The notes below the pieces were generated by a model. It saw only the letters and a program-made list of their open reading frames with translations. It did no database searches and had not been told where the DNA came from. The translations under genes were made by a program, and so were the position numbers. Below are positions 12,161-24,069 of a stretch of DNA of 64,000 nt, in pieces. This DNA comes from Aegilops tauschii subsp. strangulata (Eukaryota; Streptophyta; Magnoliopsida; Poales; Poaceae). The stretch is from positions 243,762,622-243,826,621 of the forward strand of contig NC_053039.3 in assembly GCF_002575655.3 (NCBI RefSeq), given 5' to 3'. Every line of letters begins with the position of its first letter. The first letter of the stretch is position 1.

Positions 12161-13694
12161 TGATACGTCTCCGTCGTATCTATAATTTTTTATTGTTCCA
12201 TGCCAATATTCTACAACTTTTACATACTTTTGGCAACTTTTTATACTATTTTTGGGACTAACATATTGATCCAGTGCCCAGTGCCAGTTCCTGTTTGTTG
12301 CATGTTTTTTGTCTCGCAGAAAATCCATATCAAACGGAGTCCAAATGGGATAAAAACTGACGGAGTTTTTTTGGATATATGTGAATTTTGGGAAGTGGAA
12401 TCAACGCGAGACGATGCCCGAGGGGCCCACGAGGGTGAGGGGCGCGCCCCAGGGGGTCAAGAGCGCCCTGGGCCCTCGTGGCCACTCCATAAGGCGGTTG
12501 GTACCCTTCTTTCACCGCAAGAAAGCCAATATCCGGATAAAAATCGTGTCCAAATTTCAGCACAATCGGAGTTACGGATCTTCGGGAATATAAGAAACGG
12601 TGAAAGGGCAGAATCAAGAAACGCAGAAACAGAGAGAGACAGAGAGACAGATCCAATCTCGGAGGGGATCTCGCCCCTCCCATGCCATGGAAGCCAAGGA
12701 CCAGAGGGGAAACCCTTCTCCCATCTAGGGAGAAGGTCAAGGAAGATGAATAAGAAGAAGGGGGGCTCTCTCCCCCTCTCTCCTGGTGGCGCCGGAACGC
12801 CGCCGGGGCCATCATCGTCACCGCAATCTACACCAACACCTCCGTCATCTTCACCAACATCTACATCACCTTCCCCCATCTATCTACAGCGGTCCACTCT
12901 CCCGCAACCCGCTGTACCCTCTACTTGAACATGGTGCTTTATGCTTCATATTATTATCCAATGATGTGTTGCCATCCTATGATGTCTGAGTAGATTTTCG
13001 TTGTCCTATCAGTAATTGATGAATTGCTATGATTGGTTTAATTTGCTTGTGGTTATGTTGCTGTCCTTTGGTGCCCATCATATGAGCGCGCGCGTGGATC
13101 ACACCATAGGATTAGTTGTATGTTAATAGGACTATGTATTGGAGGGCAAGAGTGACAGAAGCTTCAACCTAGCATAGAAATTGATGCATACGGGATTGAA
13201 AGGGGGCCAATATATCTTAATGCTATTGTTGGGTTTTACCTTAATGAATGTTAGTAGTTGCGGATGCTTGCTAATAGTTCCAATCATAAGTGCATAGAAT
13301 TCCAAGTCAGGGATGACATGCTAGCAGTGCCCTCTCCCACATAGAACTTGCTATCGGTCTAGTAAAGTAGTCAATTGCTTAGGGACAATTTCGCAACTCC
13401 TACCACCACTTTTCCACACTCGTTATACTAAATTTATTGCTTCTTTACCTAAACAGCCCCTGGTTTTTATTTACGCGCTCTTTATTATCTTGCAAACCTA
13501 TCCAACAACACCTACAAAGTACTTCTAGTTTCATACTTGTTCTAGGTAAAGCGAACTTCAAGCGTGCGTAGAGTTGTATCAGTGGTTGATAAAACTTGAG
13601 GGAATATTTGTTCTACCTTTAGCTCCTTGTTGGGTTCGACACTCTTACTTATCGAAAGAGGCTACAATTGATCCCCTATACTTGTGGGTTATCA
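12161..13694 (+). repeat. Gypsy LTR (TGATACGTCTCCGTCG type), 3' LTR of the 8912-12160 element
   Basis: It starts TGATACGTCTCCGTCGTATC, ends TATACTTGTGGGTTATCA, and is 1534 bp long. A polypurine tract sits immediately to its left, so it is the 3' LTR of the left-hand element. A gag region begins just to its right with no primer-binding site, and its start differs from the LTR at 20725. It therefore does not pair with that one as a normal 5'/3' couple. Confidence 0.85.
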
Positions 13695-13724
13695 GTGTGC
13701 TGAAATTTACTGTCACTTGTTACT

Positions 13725-14800
13725 ATGGAAAGTAATCCTTTGAGGGGCTTGTTCAGGGTATCTTCACCCCGACCAGTAGAGCAAAGAGTTGCTCCTCAAC
13801 CTACTGAACCTACTGAAAATGTTTACTTTGAAATTCCTTCGGGTATGATACAGAAACTGCTAGCTAATCCTTTTGCAGGAGATGGAACATTGCATCCCGA
13901 TTTGCACCTAATCTATGTGGATGAAGTTTGTGGATTATTTAAGCTTGCAGGTATGCGATGTTATCAAGAAGAAGGTCTTCCCTTTATCTTTGAAGGGAAA
14001 GGCATTGACATGGTTTAGGCTATGTGATGATATTGGATCATGGAACTACAACCGATTGAAATTGGAATTTCATCAGAAGTTTTATCCTATGCATCTGGTT
14101 CATCGTGATCGTAATTATATATATATAATTTTTGGACTCACGAAGGAGAAAGCATCACTCAAGCTTGGGGGAGGCTTAAGTCAATGTTATATTCATGCCC
14201 CAATCATGAGCTCTCAAGAGAAATTATTATTCAAAAAATTTATGCTCGGCTTTCTCTCAATAATCGCTCCATGCTCGATACTTCTTGTACTGGTTCTTTT
14301 ATGATGAAGACTATTGAATTCAGATGGGATTTATTGGAAAGAATTAAACGCAATTCTGAAGATTGGGAACTCGATGAAGGTAAGGAGTCAGGTATAATAC
14401 CTAAGTTTGATTGTGTTAAATCTTTTATGGATACCGATGTTTTCCATGAATTTAGCACTAAATATGGACTTGACTCTGAGATAGTAGCTTCTTTCTGTGA
14501 ATCATTTGCTACTCATGTTGATCTCCCTAAGAAGAAGTGGTTTAAATATCATTCTCCCATTGAAGTAAAAGTAGTTGAACCTATTAAAGTTGAAGAAAAT
14601 ACTATCACTTATAATGTTGATCCTATTGTTCCTACCGCTTATATTGAGAAACCACCTTTCCCCGTTAGAATAAAGGATCATGCTAAAGCTTCAACTGTGG
14701 TTCGTAAGAGTAATGCTAGAACACCTACACCCTCTGAGCAAATCAAAGTTGAACCTAATATTGCTATGATTAAGGATCTCTTGGTCGATAATATTGATGG
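13725..14800 (+). pseudogene. Gypsy gag, frameshifted
   Basis: The start codon at 13725 opens a frame beginning MESNPLRGLFRVSSPRP. It carries the usual capsid-region features (FEGKG, then LTWFRLC in a second frame). The frame shifts near 13970 and again near 14190, after which it continues in the same frame as protease and RT. Gag is the structural protein of the retrotransposon particle. The gag/protease boundary is approximate. No CCHC zinc knuckle is obvious. Confidence 0.75.
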
Positions 14801-16406
14801 GCATGTTATTTACTTCTGTGATGAAGCTGCTAGAATTGCTAGACCCGATACTAAAAATAAACATAGACCTGTTATAGGCATGCCTGTTATTTTTGTCAAA
14901 ATAGGAGATCATTGCTATCATGGTTTATGTGATATGGGTTCTAGTGCGAGTGCAATACCCCATTCTTTATACGAAGAAATTATGCATGATATTGCACCTG
15001 CTGAGTTAGAAGGTATTGATGTTATAATTAAGCTTGCCAATAGAGATACTATTTCACCAGTTGGGATTGTTAGAGATGTTGAAGTCTTGTGTGGGAAAGT
15101 TAAATATCCTACTGATTTTCTTGTTCTTGGTTCCCCACAAGATGACTTTTGTCCCATTATATTTGGTAGACCCTTCTTGAATACTGTTAATGCTAAGATA
15201 TATTGCAAAAAGGATGTTGTTACTATTGGATTAGGGGATATGTCTCATGATTTTAATTTTGCTAAATTTCGTAGACAACCCCATGATAAAGAATTGCCTA
15301 GTAAAGATGAAATTATTGGTCTTGCTTCTATTGCCATGCCTCCTAATGATCCTTTAGAAAAATATTTGCTAGACCATGAAAATGATATGTTTATGACTGA
15401 AAGAAGGGAAATAGATGAAGTATTCTTTAAACAGGGACCTATTTTGAAACACAACTTGCCTGTTGAAATTTTAGGGGATCCTCCTCCACCCAAGGGTGAT
15501 CCCGTGTTTGAGCTTAAACCATTACCTGATACTCTTAAATATGCCTATCTTGATGAAAAGAAGATATATCCTGTTATTATTAGTGCTCACCTTTCAGAGC
15601 AAGAAGAAGAGAAATTATTGAAAACTCTGAAGAAGCACCGCGCTGCTATTGGATATACTCTTGATGATCTTAAGGGCATTAGTCCCACTCTATGCCAACA
15701 CAAAATAAAATTGGAGAAAGACGCTAAACCAGTTGTTGATCACCAACGACGGTTAAATCCTAAGATGAAAGAAGTGGTAAGAAAAGAAATACTAAAGCTT
15801 CTGGAGGCAGGTATAATTTATCTCGTTGCTGATAGTCAGTGGGTAAGTCTTGTCCATTGTGTCCCTAAGAAGGGAGGTATTACTGTTGTTCCTAATGATA
15901 AAGATGAATTGATCCCACAAAGAATTGTTACAGGTTATAGAATGGTAATTGATTTCCGCAAACTAAATAAAGCTACTAAAAAGGATCATTACCCTTTACC
16001 TTTTATTGATCAAATGCTAGAAAGATTATCCAAACAAACACATTTTTGCTTTCTAGACGGTTATTCTGGTTTCTCTCAAATACCTGTGTCAAAAGAGGAT
16101 CGGGAAAAGACCACTTTTACTTGCCCTTTCGGTACCTTTGCTTATAGACGTATGCCTTTTGGTTTATGTAATGCACCGGCTACCTTTCAAAGATGTATGA
16201 CTGCTATATTCTCTGACTTTTGTGAAAAGATTGTTGAGGTTTTCATGGATGATTTCTCTGTTTATGGAACTTCTTTTGATGATTGCTTTCACAACCTTGA
16301 CCGAGTTTTGCAGAGATGTGAAGAAACTAATCTTGTCTTGAATTGGGGGAAGTGCCACTTTATGGTTAATGAAGGTATTGTCTTGGGGCATAAAATTTCA
16401 AAGAGG
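14801..16406 (+). pseudogene. Gypsy protease and reverse transcriptase
   Basis: A retroviral-type aspartic protease is marked by the active-site phrase LCDMGSSASAIP at about 14928-14960, where DMGSS stands for the usual D-T/S-G. The RT core follows: YRMVIDFRKLNKAT near 15940, FLDGYSGFSQIPV near 16050, FGTFAYRRMPFGLCNAP near 16130, and the catalytic box FMDD at about 16242-16253 in place of YVDD. The frame is open from 14184 to 16412. A one-base shift at about 16405 ends it at the KIS motif of the RT thumb. No start codon of its own is expected, because this is part of a polyprotein. Confidence 0.88.
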
Positions 16407-17290
16407 TATTGAAGTTGATAAAGCTAAAGTTGATGCTATTGAAAAGATGTCGTGTCCTAAGGACATTAAAGGTACAAGAAGTTTCCTTGGTCATGCCGGT
16501 TTTTATAGGAGGTTCATTAAAGACTTCTCAAAAATTTCTAGGCCTCTGACTAATCTCTTACAAAAGATGTTCCTTTTGTCTTCGATGATCATTGTGTAGA
16601 AGCATTTGATATACTTAAGAAAGCTTTGATTTATGCACATATTGTTCAGCCTCCTGATTGGAATTTACCCTTTGAAATTATGTGTGATGCTAGTGATTAT
16701 GCTATAGGTGCTGTTTTAGGACAAAGAGTTGATAAGAAATTAAATGTTATCCAATATGCTAGTAAAACTCTAGACAGTGCCCAGAGAAATTATGCTACTA
16801 CTGAAAAAGAATTTTTAGCAGTTGTATTTGCTTGTGATAAGTTCAGAACTTATAGTGTTGATTCTAAAGTAACTGTTCACACTGATCATGCTGCTATTAA
16901 ATATCTTATGGAAAAGAAAGATGCTAAACCTAGACTTATTAGATGGGTTCTCCTACTACAAGAATTTGATTTGCATATTATAGATAGAAAGGGAGCTGAG
17001 AACCCCGTTGCAGACAACTTATCTAGGTTAGAGAATGTTCTTGATGACCCACTACCTATTGATGATAGCTTTCCCGATGAACAATTAGCTGTCATAAATG
17101 CCTCTCGTACTGCTCCATGGTATGCTGATTATGCTAATTACATTGTTGCTAAATTTATACCACCTAGTTTCACATACCAGGAAAAGAAAAAGGTTTTCTG
17201 TGATTTAAGACATTACTTCTGGGATGACCCACATCTTTATAAAGAAGGAGTAGATGGTGTTATTAGACGTTGTGTACTTGAGCATGAATA
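16407..17290 (+). pseudogene. Gypsy RT C-terminus and RNase H, broken
   Basis: It continues in a new frame with CPKDIKGTRSFLGHAGFYRR, shifts again at about 16563, then gives RNase [16 protein letters not shown] at about 16680, [14 protein letters not shown] near 16800 and [11 protein letters not shown] near 16875. The chromosomal frame ends at a TAG at 17289-17291, after which the same frame carries on into integrase, so this is a simple nonsense change. RNase H degrades the RNA strand during cDNA synthesis. Confidence 0.85.
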
Positions 17291-17291
17291 G

Positions 17292-18453
17292 GAACAGATC
17301 CTACGCAAGTGTCATTCCGAGGCTTATGGAGGACACCACGCTAGAGATAGAACTGCACATAAGGTATTGCAATCCAGTTTTTATTGGCCTACTCTTTTCA
17401 AGGATGCCCGTAAGTTTGTCTTGTCTTGTGATGAATGTCAAAGAATTGGTAATATTAGTAGACGTCCAGAAATGCCTATGAATCATTCACTTGTTATTGA
17501 ACCATTTGATGTTTGGGGCTTTGATTATATGGGACCGTTCCTTCCTCTAATGGGTATACACATATTTTAGTTACAGTTGATTACGTTACTAAGTGGGTAG
17601 AAGCTACTCCAACTAGTAGTGCTGATCATAACACCTCTATTAAGATGCTTAAAGAAGTTATTTTTCCGAGGTTCGGAGTCCCTAGATATTTAATGACTGA
17701 TGGTGGTTCACATTTTATTCATGGTGCTTTTCGTAAAATGCTTGCTAAGTATGATGTTAATCATAGAATTGCATCCCCATATCATTCACAGTCTAGTGGT
17801 CAAGTAGAACTAAGTAATAGGGAGATTAAATTAATTTTGCAAAAGACTGTTAATAGATCTAGAAATAATTGGTCCAAAAAACTTGATGATGCATTATGGG
17901 CCTATAGAACTGCATATAAAAATCCTATGGGTATGTCTCCGTATAAAATGGTTTATGGAAAAGCATGTCACTTACCTCTCGAACTAGAACATAAGGCATA
18001 TTGGGCCATTAAAGAGCTAAACTATGATTTCAACTTGTTGGTGAGAAGAGACTATTTGACATTAGCTCACTTGATGAGTGGAGAACCCAAGCTTATGAGA
18101 ATGCCAAGCTGTTTAAAGAAAAAGCTAAAAGATGGCATGACAAAAGGATACAAAAGCGTGAGTTTAATGTAGGTGATTATGTTTTGCTATACAACTCTCG
18201 TTTAAGATTATTTGCAGGTAAACTCCTCTCTAAATGGGAAGGTCCTTACGTTATCGAGGAGGTCTATCGTTTCGGTGCCATAAAAATCAACAACTTTGAA
18301 GGCACAAATCCAAAGGTGGTGAACGGTCAAAGAATCAAACATTATATCTCAGGTAATCCAATAAATGTTGAAACTAATGTTATTGAAATCATAACCCCGG
18401 AGGAATACATAAGGGACACTTTCCAGAACGTTTCAGACTCTGAAAAGGAATAG
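17292..18453 (+). pseudogene. Gypsy integrase, broken
   Basis: The zinc-binding N-terminal part is seen as a histidine pair near 17312-17345 and the CDECQRIG pair near 17430. The catalytic DDE core is split by a shift at about 17545: [11 protein letters not shown] (first D), MTDGGSHF near 17697 (second D), and [11 protein letters not shown] near 17800 (E). Another shift at about 18045-18100 precedes the C-terminal segment 18184-18453, which ends at a stop. Integrase inserts the cDNA into the genome; this copy cannot be translated intact. Confidence 0.85.
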
Positions 18454-18767
18454 GTATGTGGTACGGTAAGTAAACCGACTCCAAAACAGTTCTAATAGCA
18501 ATTTTTCTCCGTTTTGGAATATTTAAGAAAATAGGAAAATAAGAAGTAGTCTAGGAAGGACACGAGGCATCCACGAGGGTGGAGGGCGCGCCCCCTGCCT
18601 CGTGGGCACCTCGTGTGCCCTCCGGACTCCGTTTTTTGCACGATACTTCTTTTGGTCGGTAAAAATTCATTATATAATCTCCCGAAGGTTTTGACCACCG
18701 TACCACGACATATCCTCTGGTTTTGTTTCGAGCTGTTTTCTGCCAGAGTTGTCAAGGCCAGGCATCA

Positions 18768-19143
18768 TGTCATCCCCCTCCTCCAACAATGAGGACGACG
18801 ATGCTTGGCTAATGAAGATAGAGCTGAAGAGAGAAGAACCCGGGGGATCAACAAGGATGATAGGATCAAGAAGGCTACGGAGGACCAAGCTCCGGCAGCA
18901 GAAGAAGAAGACATCCTTCAACCTCATTACAATCTTCTTACCACTACTGAAATTGAAGCTTTCAAGATGATTGAAATAGTGCAGGTGCAGAACAAGTATC
19001 TAACTCGTGAAAATATTCTGTTGCAAAAGCATATCACCGGACTCAAGGGCGTTATTCGTAAGTTGGAGCACCTCCTACGCTCGATGTTGGACGACAAGCC
19101 TACGTCATCAACAATCCCTTCACCACCACCAAAGGAGAACTGA
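18768..19143 (+). pseudogene. Small extra ORF downstream of pol, coiled-coil-like
   Basis: An ATG at 18768 starts MSSPSSNNEDDDAWLMK, and the reading then passes to another frame near 18830 that stays open to the stop at 19143. That frame contains TTTEIEAFKMIEIVQVQ and LKGVIRKLEHLLRSML. The C-terminal half is heptad-like, so a coiled coil is likely. It occupies the post-integrase position where Athila-like elements may carry an extra, sometimes env-like, frame. I see no signal peptide or membrane segment, so I do not call it an envelope gene. Confidence 0.55.
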
Positions 19144-20724
19144 GTATTGGGTATGGGCACTCCCCTTGGCAACTGCCAAACTTGGGGGAGGTGCCCCGGT
19201 ATCGTATCACCATCACACTCCTATCTTTACCCTTTTTCTTAGTTCGATCCTTTTGGTTATACCTTGATCTAGTGGAATAAAGTTTTAGTATGATCTAGTT
19301 TTGAGCTTTGCTTTATGATCCTTCTATGTAATCGAGTCTGTAAGCTATATATAATAAAGATTAGTTTTGAGTCGAGGGCTTTGCTATCTTGCTATGATCT
19401 TGAGGGAATAAAAATAAAAGAGAAGAGAAAGAATAAAAAGAATTAAAGAGATCATATTGATCTTATGGAGAGTAATGACTTCACATATAAAAGAGTATGA
19501 TGAATAAAAGTTGTTGAGAGTTGACAAACATAGTTTTGGTCATCGTTGCAATTAATAGGAAGTAATAAAGAAAGAGAGGTTTTCACATATAAATATACTA
19601 TCTTGGACATCTTTTATGATTGTGATCACTCATTAAAATATGACATGCTAAAAAGTTGATGTTGGACAAGGAAGACAACGTAATGGGTTATGTTTTCTTA
19701 TATCCGAAATAAAGTATATTGTCATGGATCATCCAACATGTTGAGCTTGCCTTTCCCCCTCATGCTAGCCAAATTCTTTGCACCAAGTAGAGATACTACT
19801 TGTGCTTCCAATTATCCTTAAACCCGGTTTGCCATGAGAGTCCACCATATCTACCTATGGATTGAGTAAGATCCTTCAAGTAAGTTGTCATTGTTGCATG
19901 CAATAAAAATTGCTCTCTAAATATGTATGATTTATTAGTGTGGAGAAAATAAGCTTTATACGATCTTGTGATATGGAAGCAATTAAAGCGACGGACTGCA
20001 TAATAAAGGTCCATATCACAAGTGGCAATATAAAGTGACGTTCTTTTGCATTAAGATTTCGTGCATCCAACCATAAAAGCACATGACAACCTCTGCTTCC
20101 CTCTGCGAAGGGCCTATCTTTTATTCTTGTCTTATACCTTATACAAGAGTCATGGTGATCTTCACCTTTCCTTTTTACATTTTATCCTTTGGCAAGCACA
20201 TTGTGTTGGAAAGATCCTGTTATATATATATATCCAATTGGATGTAAGTTATCATAAACTATTATTGTTGACATTACCCTTGAGGTAAAAGGTTTGGAGG
20301 CAACACTATAAGCCCCTATCTTTCTCTGTGTCCGATTAAAACTCCATACCGTAAGTATTGCGTGAGTGTTAGCAATTGTGAAAGACTAAATGATACTTGA
20401 GTATGTGGACTTGCTGAAAAGCTCTTATATTGACTCTTTCCGATGTTATGATAAATTGCAATTGCTTCAATGACTGAGATTATAGTTTGTTGGTTCTCAA
20501 TGAAGTTTCTGATTCATACTTGGCATTGTGAATAGATTGTTACTTTAGCATAAGAAATCATATGAAATATATATATATATATATATATATGTTGTTATAA
20601 GAATGATCATGATGCCCTCATGTCTGTATTTTATTTTATCGACACCTCTATCTCTAAACATGTGGACATATTTTTCGTTATCGGCTTCCGCTTGAGGACA
20701 AGCGAGATCTAAGCTTGGGGGAGT
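19144..20724 (+). other. Non-coding 3' interior of the Gypsy element
   Basis: This AT-rich stretch has no supported frame. It includes a (AT)n microsatellite at 20568-20590 and ends in the polypurine tract AAGCTTGGGGGAGT. Nothing else was recognised. Confidence 0.75.
20568..20590. repeat. (AT)n microsatellite
   Basis: About 11-12 uninterrupted AT dinucleotides inside the Gypsy 3' interior. Confidence 0.95.
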
Positions 20725-22230
20725 TGATACGTCCATTTTGCATCATGCTTTTATATCGATATTTATTGCATTATGAGCTGTTATTACACATTATGTCACA
20801 ATACTTATGCCTATTCTCTCTTATTTTACAAGGTTTACATGAAGAGGGAGAATGCCGGCAGCTGGAATTCTGGGCTGGAAAAGGAGCAAATAATAGAGAC
20901 CTATTCTGCACAACCCCAAAAGTCCTGAAACTCCACGAGAGTCAGTTTTGGAATATATGAAAAATATTGGGCGAAGAAAGCACCAGAGGGGGCCACCCAC
21001 TGTCCACGAGGGTGGGGGGCGCGCCCTACCCCCTGGGCACGCCCCCTGCCTCGTGGGCCCCCTGGCAGGTCTCCGGTGCCCATCTTTGGCTATATGAAGT
21101 CTTTCGCCCTGGAAAAAATTAGAAGCAAGCTTTCGGGACGAAGCGCCGCCGCCACGAGGCGGAACCTGGTGAAACCAATCTAGGGCTCCGGCGGAGCTGT
21201 TCTGCTGGGGAAACATCCCTCCGGGAGGGGGAAATCTCACCATCGATCCTCTCACCGGCAGGGGGTCAATCTCCATCAACATCTTCACCAGCACCATCTC
21301 CTCTCAAACCTTAGTTCATCTCTTGTATCCGATCTTTGTCTCAAAACCTCATATTGGTACCTGTGGTTGCTAGTAGTGTTGATTACTCCTTGTAGTTGAT
21401 GCTAGTTGGTTTATTCGGTGGAAGATCATATGTTCAGATCCTTTATGCATATTAATACCCCTCTGATTATGAACATGAATATGATTTGTGAGTAGTTACG
21501 TTTGTTCCTGAGGACATGGGAGAAGTCTTGCTATAAGTAGTCATGTGAATTTGGTATTCGTTCGATATTTTGATGAGATGTATGTTGTCTTTCGTCTAGT
21601 GGTGTTATGTGAACGTCGACTACATGACACTTCACCATTGTTTGGGCCTAGAGGAAGGCATTGGGAAGTAATAAGTAGATGATGGGTTGCTAGAGTGACA
21701 GAAGCTTAAACCCTAGTTTATGCGTTGCTTCGTAAGGGGCTGATTTGGATCCATATGTTTCATGCTATGGGTAGGTTTACCTTAATACTTCTTTTGTAGT
21801 TGCGGATGCTTGCAATAGGGGTTAATCATAAGTGGGATGCTTGGCCAAGGAAGGGCAGTACCCAAGCACCGGTCCACCCACATATCAAATTATCAAAGTA
21901 ACGAACGCGAACCATATGAGCGTGATGAAAACTAGCTTGACGATAATTCCCATGTGTCCTCGGGAGCGCTTACCTTTATATAAGAGTTTGTCCAAGCCTG
22001 TCCTTTGCTACAAAAAGGATTGGGCCATCTTGCTGCACCTTATTTACTTTTAATACTTGTTACCCGTTACAAATTACCTCATCACAAAACTATATGTTAC
22101 CGATAATTTCAGTGCTTGCAGAGAATACCTTACTGAAAACCGCTTGTCATTTCCTTCTGCTCCTCGTTGGGTTCGACACTCTTACTTATCGAAAGGACTA
22201 CGATAGTTCCCCTATACTTGTGGGTCATCA
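20725..22230 (+). repeat. Gypsy 3' LTR (TGATACGTCCATTTTGC type)
   Basis: It starts TGATACGTCCATTTTGCATC right after the polypurine tract and ends CTATACTTGTGGGTCATCA. It is 1506 bp and complete, with a possible TATA element (GGCTATATGAAG) near 21085. Its first 272 bp are present again in inverted orientation immediately to the right, at 22231-22761. Confidence 0.88.
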
Positions 22231-22761
22231 TGGCCCCCCTCTGGTGCTTTCTTCGCCCAATATTTTTAATACTCCCTCCATTCCAGAATATAAGGTGTAT
22301 TGATTTCTGTGCAAGTCAACCATTTAAAAGTTTGACCAAGATTATAGAATAAAATAACAACATCCGCAATACCTAATGGATAAAATATGAAACTACTTTT
22401 CATGATGGATCAAATGATATAAATCTCATATTATGAATGTTGATACATTTTACTAAAAGTTCGGTCAAACTTGCACTCGTTTGACTTTTGAAAAAACAAA
22501 TACACCTTATATAAAGGAATGGAGGGAGTATATTCCAAAACTGACTTTCATGGAGTTTCAGGACTTTTGGAGTTATGCAGAATAGGTCTCTAATATTTGC
22601 TCCTTTTCCAGCCTAGAATTCCAGCTGCCGGCATTCTCCCTCTTCATGTAAACCTTGTAAAATAAGAGAGAAAAGGCATAAGTATTGTGACATAATGTGT
22701 AATAACAGCCCATAATGCAATAAATATCGATATAAAAGCATGATGCAAAATGGACGTATCA
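22231..22761 (-). repeat. Inverted fragment of the same LTR family, split by a MITE
   Basis: On the minus strand from 22761 it reads TGATACGTCCATTTTGCATC and follows the first 272 bp of the LTR at 20725, including a matching 45-codon stretch (ILQGLHEEGECRQLEF in both). It is cut at 22231, where the plus-strand LTR ends. Subtracting the Stowaway MITE (22272-22528) restores colinearity around ATATTCCAAAACTGA. The simplest reading is that the right-hand Gypsy element inserted into an older, opposite-facing LTR of its own family. Confidence 0.82.
22272..22528. mobile_element. Stowaway-type MITE (Tc1/Mariner)
   Basis: Terminal inverted repeats CTCCCTCCATTCCAGAATAT and ATAAAGGAATGGAGGGAG, 257 bp long, flanked by TA on both sides (22270-22271 and 22529-22530). 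No coding capacity. It sits inside the inverted LTR fragment, so it inserted after that LTR. Confidence 0.93.
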
Positions 22762-22889
22762 TAGAGCTCAAAATAAAGTTAGTAACTCTCTTGCAAACTT
22801 TGCTCGCATGGAGGGAAGAACTATGACCTGGCTTGGGTCGGGACCTCCGGAGGCCATTGAGCTTAATTCCTCTGATTGTAATCCTGTGT
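22762..22889. other. Unassigned spacer between LTR fragment and Mutator-like element
   Basis: About 130 bp (AGAGCTCAAAATAAAG to ATCCTGTGT). It may be retroelement interior, since it abuts an LTR terminus on that side, but no motif supports a call. Confidence 0.4.
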
Positions 22890-22898
22890 GAAGTGAAT

Positions 22899-24069
22899 GA
22901 GTCAATTGCAAGAAACCACCACATTTGCGGCTAGATTTGTAGAAAAACACCAACTCGTTAATCAGTTGCAAAAAAACACTGGAAAATATGTTAAGTCGTT
23001 GCAAAAAGCATTGATCGGATGATTTGGCCCGTTTAATCACTTTCTTACAAGTGGGGCCAGATTGTAAGGAATTGACTTAGCAAAAATATAACACATACAC
23101 CCCTAGATCTACAAAACAAAAGCAATCAGACCCTCCCCCATGGAACACCGATGCCCTGTCCACTCCGCGCCGCCGCCGCGCTGCTCCCATCCGTCTGGCA
23201 CGGTGGTGCCCAGGCCGGGATGCCGCACCCTGGCCCTACCGTCCGTCCGGCATGGGGCCGCCCTCGTCGGCGATGGAGAGGGCTACGCCGCGGGGAGGAC
23301 GAGGAGGCGGCCAGTGCCCACGGCTGCACTGCAAACCGCATCCATAGCATGCGGGTCGTGATGGCGACGCCCTTTGGCAGCCCGACGTAGCCGGGGCAGA
23401 GCTGGGATGGCGGCCAAAAGTTCTTCGAGCGGTAGTGGCAGCCGTGGATTAGGAAGAGGACCCCATGGTCGGCGTCGTGGAGAGCTCCCAGATGAAGCAC
23501 GCGTCCTCAATGGACTCCACCATCGGGACGATCTGCGGGAGGAATGAGGCGCCTCGCTCATCATCTTCTGCCCCGTTGTCCGCAGAGCCGAGGTCGTCGC
23601 GGCGGCGCTCAAGGCCGCCACAGGAGGTGCTCTGCAGGTGGTGAACGGAGGCGACTGTGGCTCGCACTCCGGGCGTTGTTCACCGTGCACTCCGCCAATG
23701 GCTCAGACGACGACCACATCATCCCCGCAGGCAACAATGACGACAATGGCGCCAGGCCGTCGTTGTGCCGGCCGAGTTCATGCTGCTTCTGCAGTAGGGA
23801 TTGTCCACAGTGGTGTGCGTGTGGGGGCAGGATGGGGGTCTGATTGCTTTTGTTTTTTAGATCTAGGGGTGTATGTGTTATTTTTTTGCTAAGTCAATTC
23901 TTTACAATCTGGCCCCACTTATAAGAAAGTGATTAAATGGACCAAATCGTCCGATCAGTGCTTTTTGCAACAACTTAACAGATTTTCCGGTGTTTTCTGC
24001 AACGGATTAATGAGTTGGTGGTTTCCTGCGAACCTAGCCGCAAATGTGGTGGTTTCTTGCAATTGACTC
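22899..24069. mobile_element. Mutator-like element (Pack-MULE type) with perfect 9-bp target duplication
   Basis: Long terminal inverted repeats of about 235 bp start GAGTCAATTGCAAGAAACC (22899) and end GGTTTCTTGCAATTGACTC (24069). They remain alignable inward to the CCCCTAGATCTA phrase near 23102 and 23868. The element is 1171 bp. The 9-bp direct repeat GAAGTGAAT flanks it exactly at 22890-22898 and 24070-24078, the duplication size typical of Mutator. It has no transposase. Its 0.7-kb centre is GC-rich, unlike the AT-rich arms, and carries a gene fragment. Confidence 0.9.
23190..23600 (-). pseudogene. Captured gene fragment, alpha/beta-hydrolase-like
   Basis: On the minus strand two adjoining frames give VPMVESIEDACFIWEL and then HGVLFLIHGCHYRSKNFWPP, continuing CPGYVGLPKGVAI. 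LFLIHGC resembles the strand-turn before the oxyanion hole of alpha/beta hydrolases, and the Cys/Trp-rich phrase resembles an uncharacterised plant hydrolase-like family. A frameshift lies between the two parts (about 23485). There is no catalytic triad and no plausible complete frame. Capture by the Mutator-like element is inferred from its position between the inverted repeats and its GC jump. Confidence 0.5.

Larger units (their letters stand above)
13695..20724 (+). mobile_element. Interior of a decayed Athila/Tat-lineage Gypsy element
   Basis: The order is gag, aspartic protease, reverse transcriptase, RNase H and integrase, then a small extra ORF, 1.6 kb of non-coding DNA, and the polypurine tract AAGCTTGGGGGAGT at 20711-20724 directly before the LTR at 20725. 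The 5' LTR and primer-binding site are missing. The interior starts abruptly at the end of another family's LTR (13694), about 30 bp before the gag start codon. At least seven frame-breaking lesions in gag-pol make the copy non-functional. Confidence 0.85.

Noticed and set aside
12200..12928. 242-codon frame inside a Gypsy LTR
   Set aside because: It spans the LTR from start to middle, including promoter-like and GC-rich parts; LTRs of this family are non-coding.
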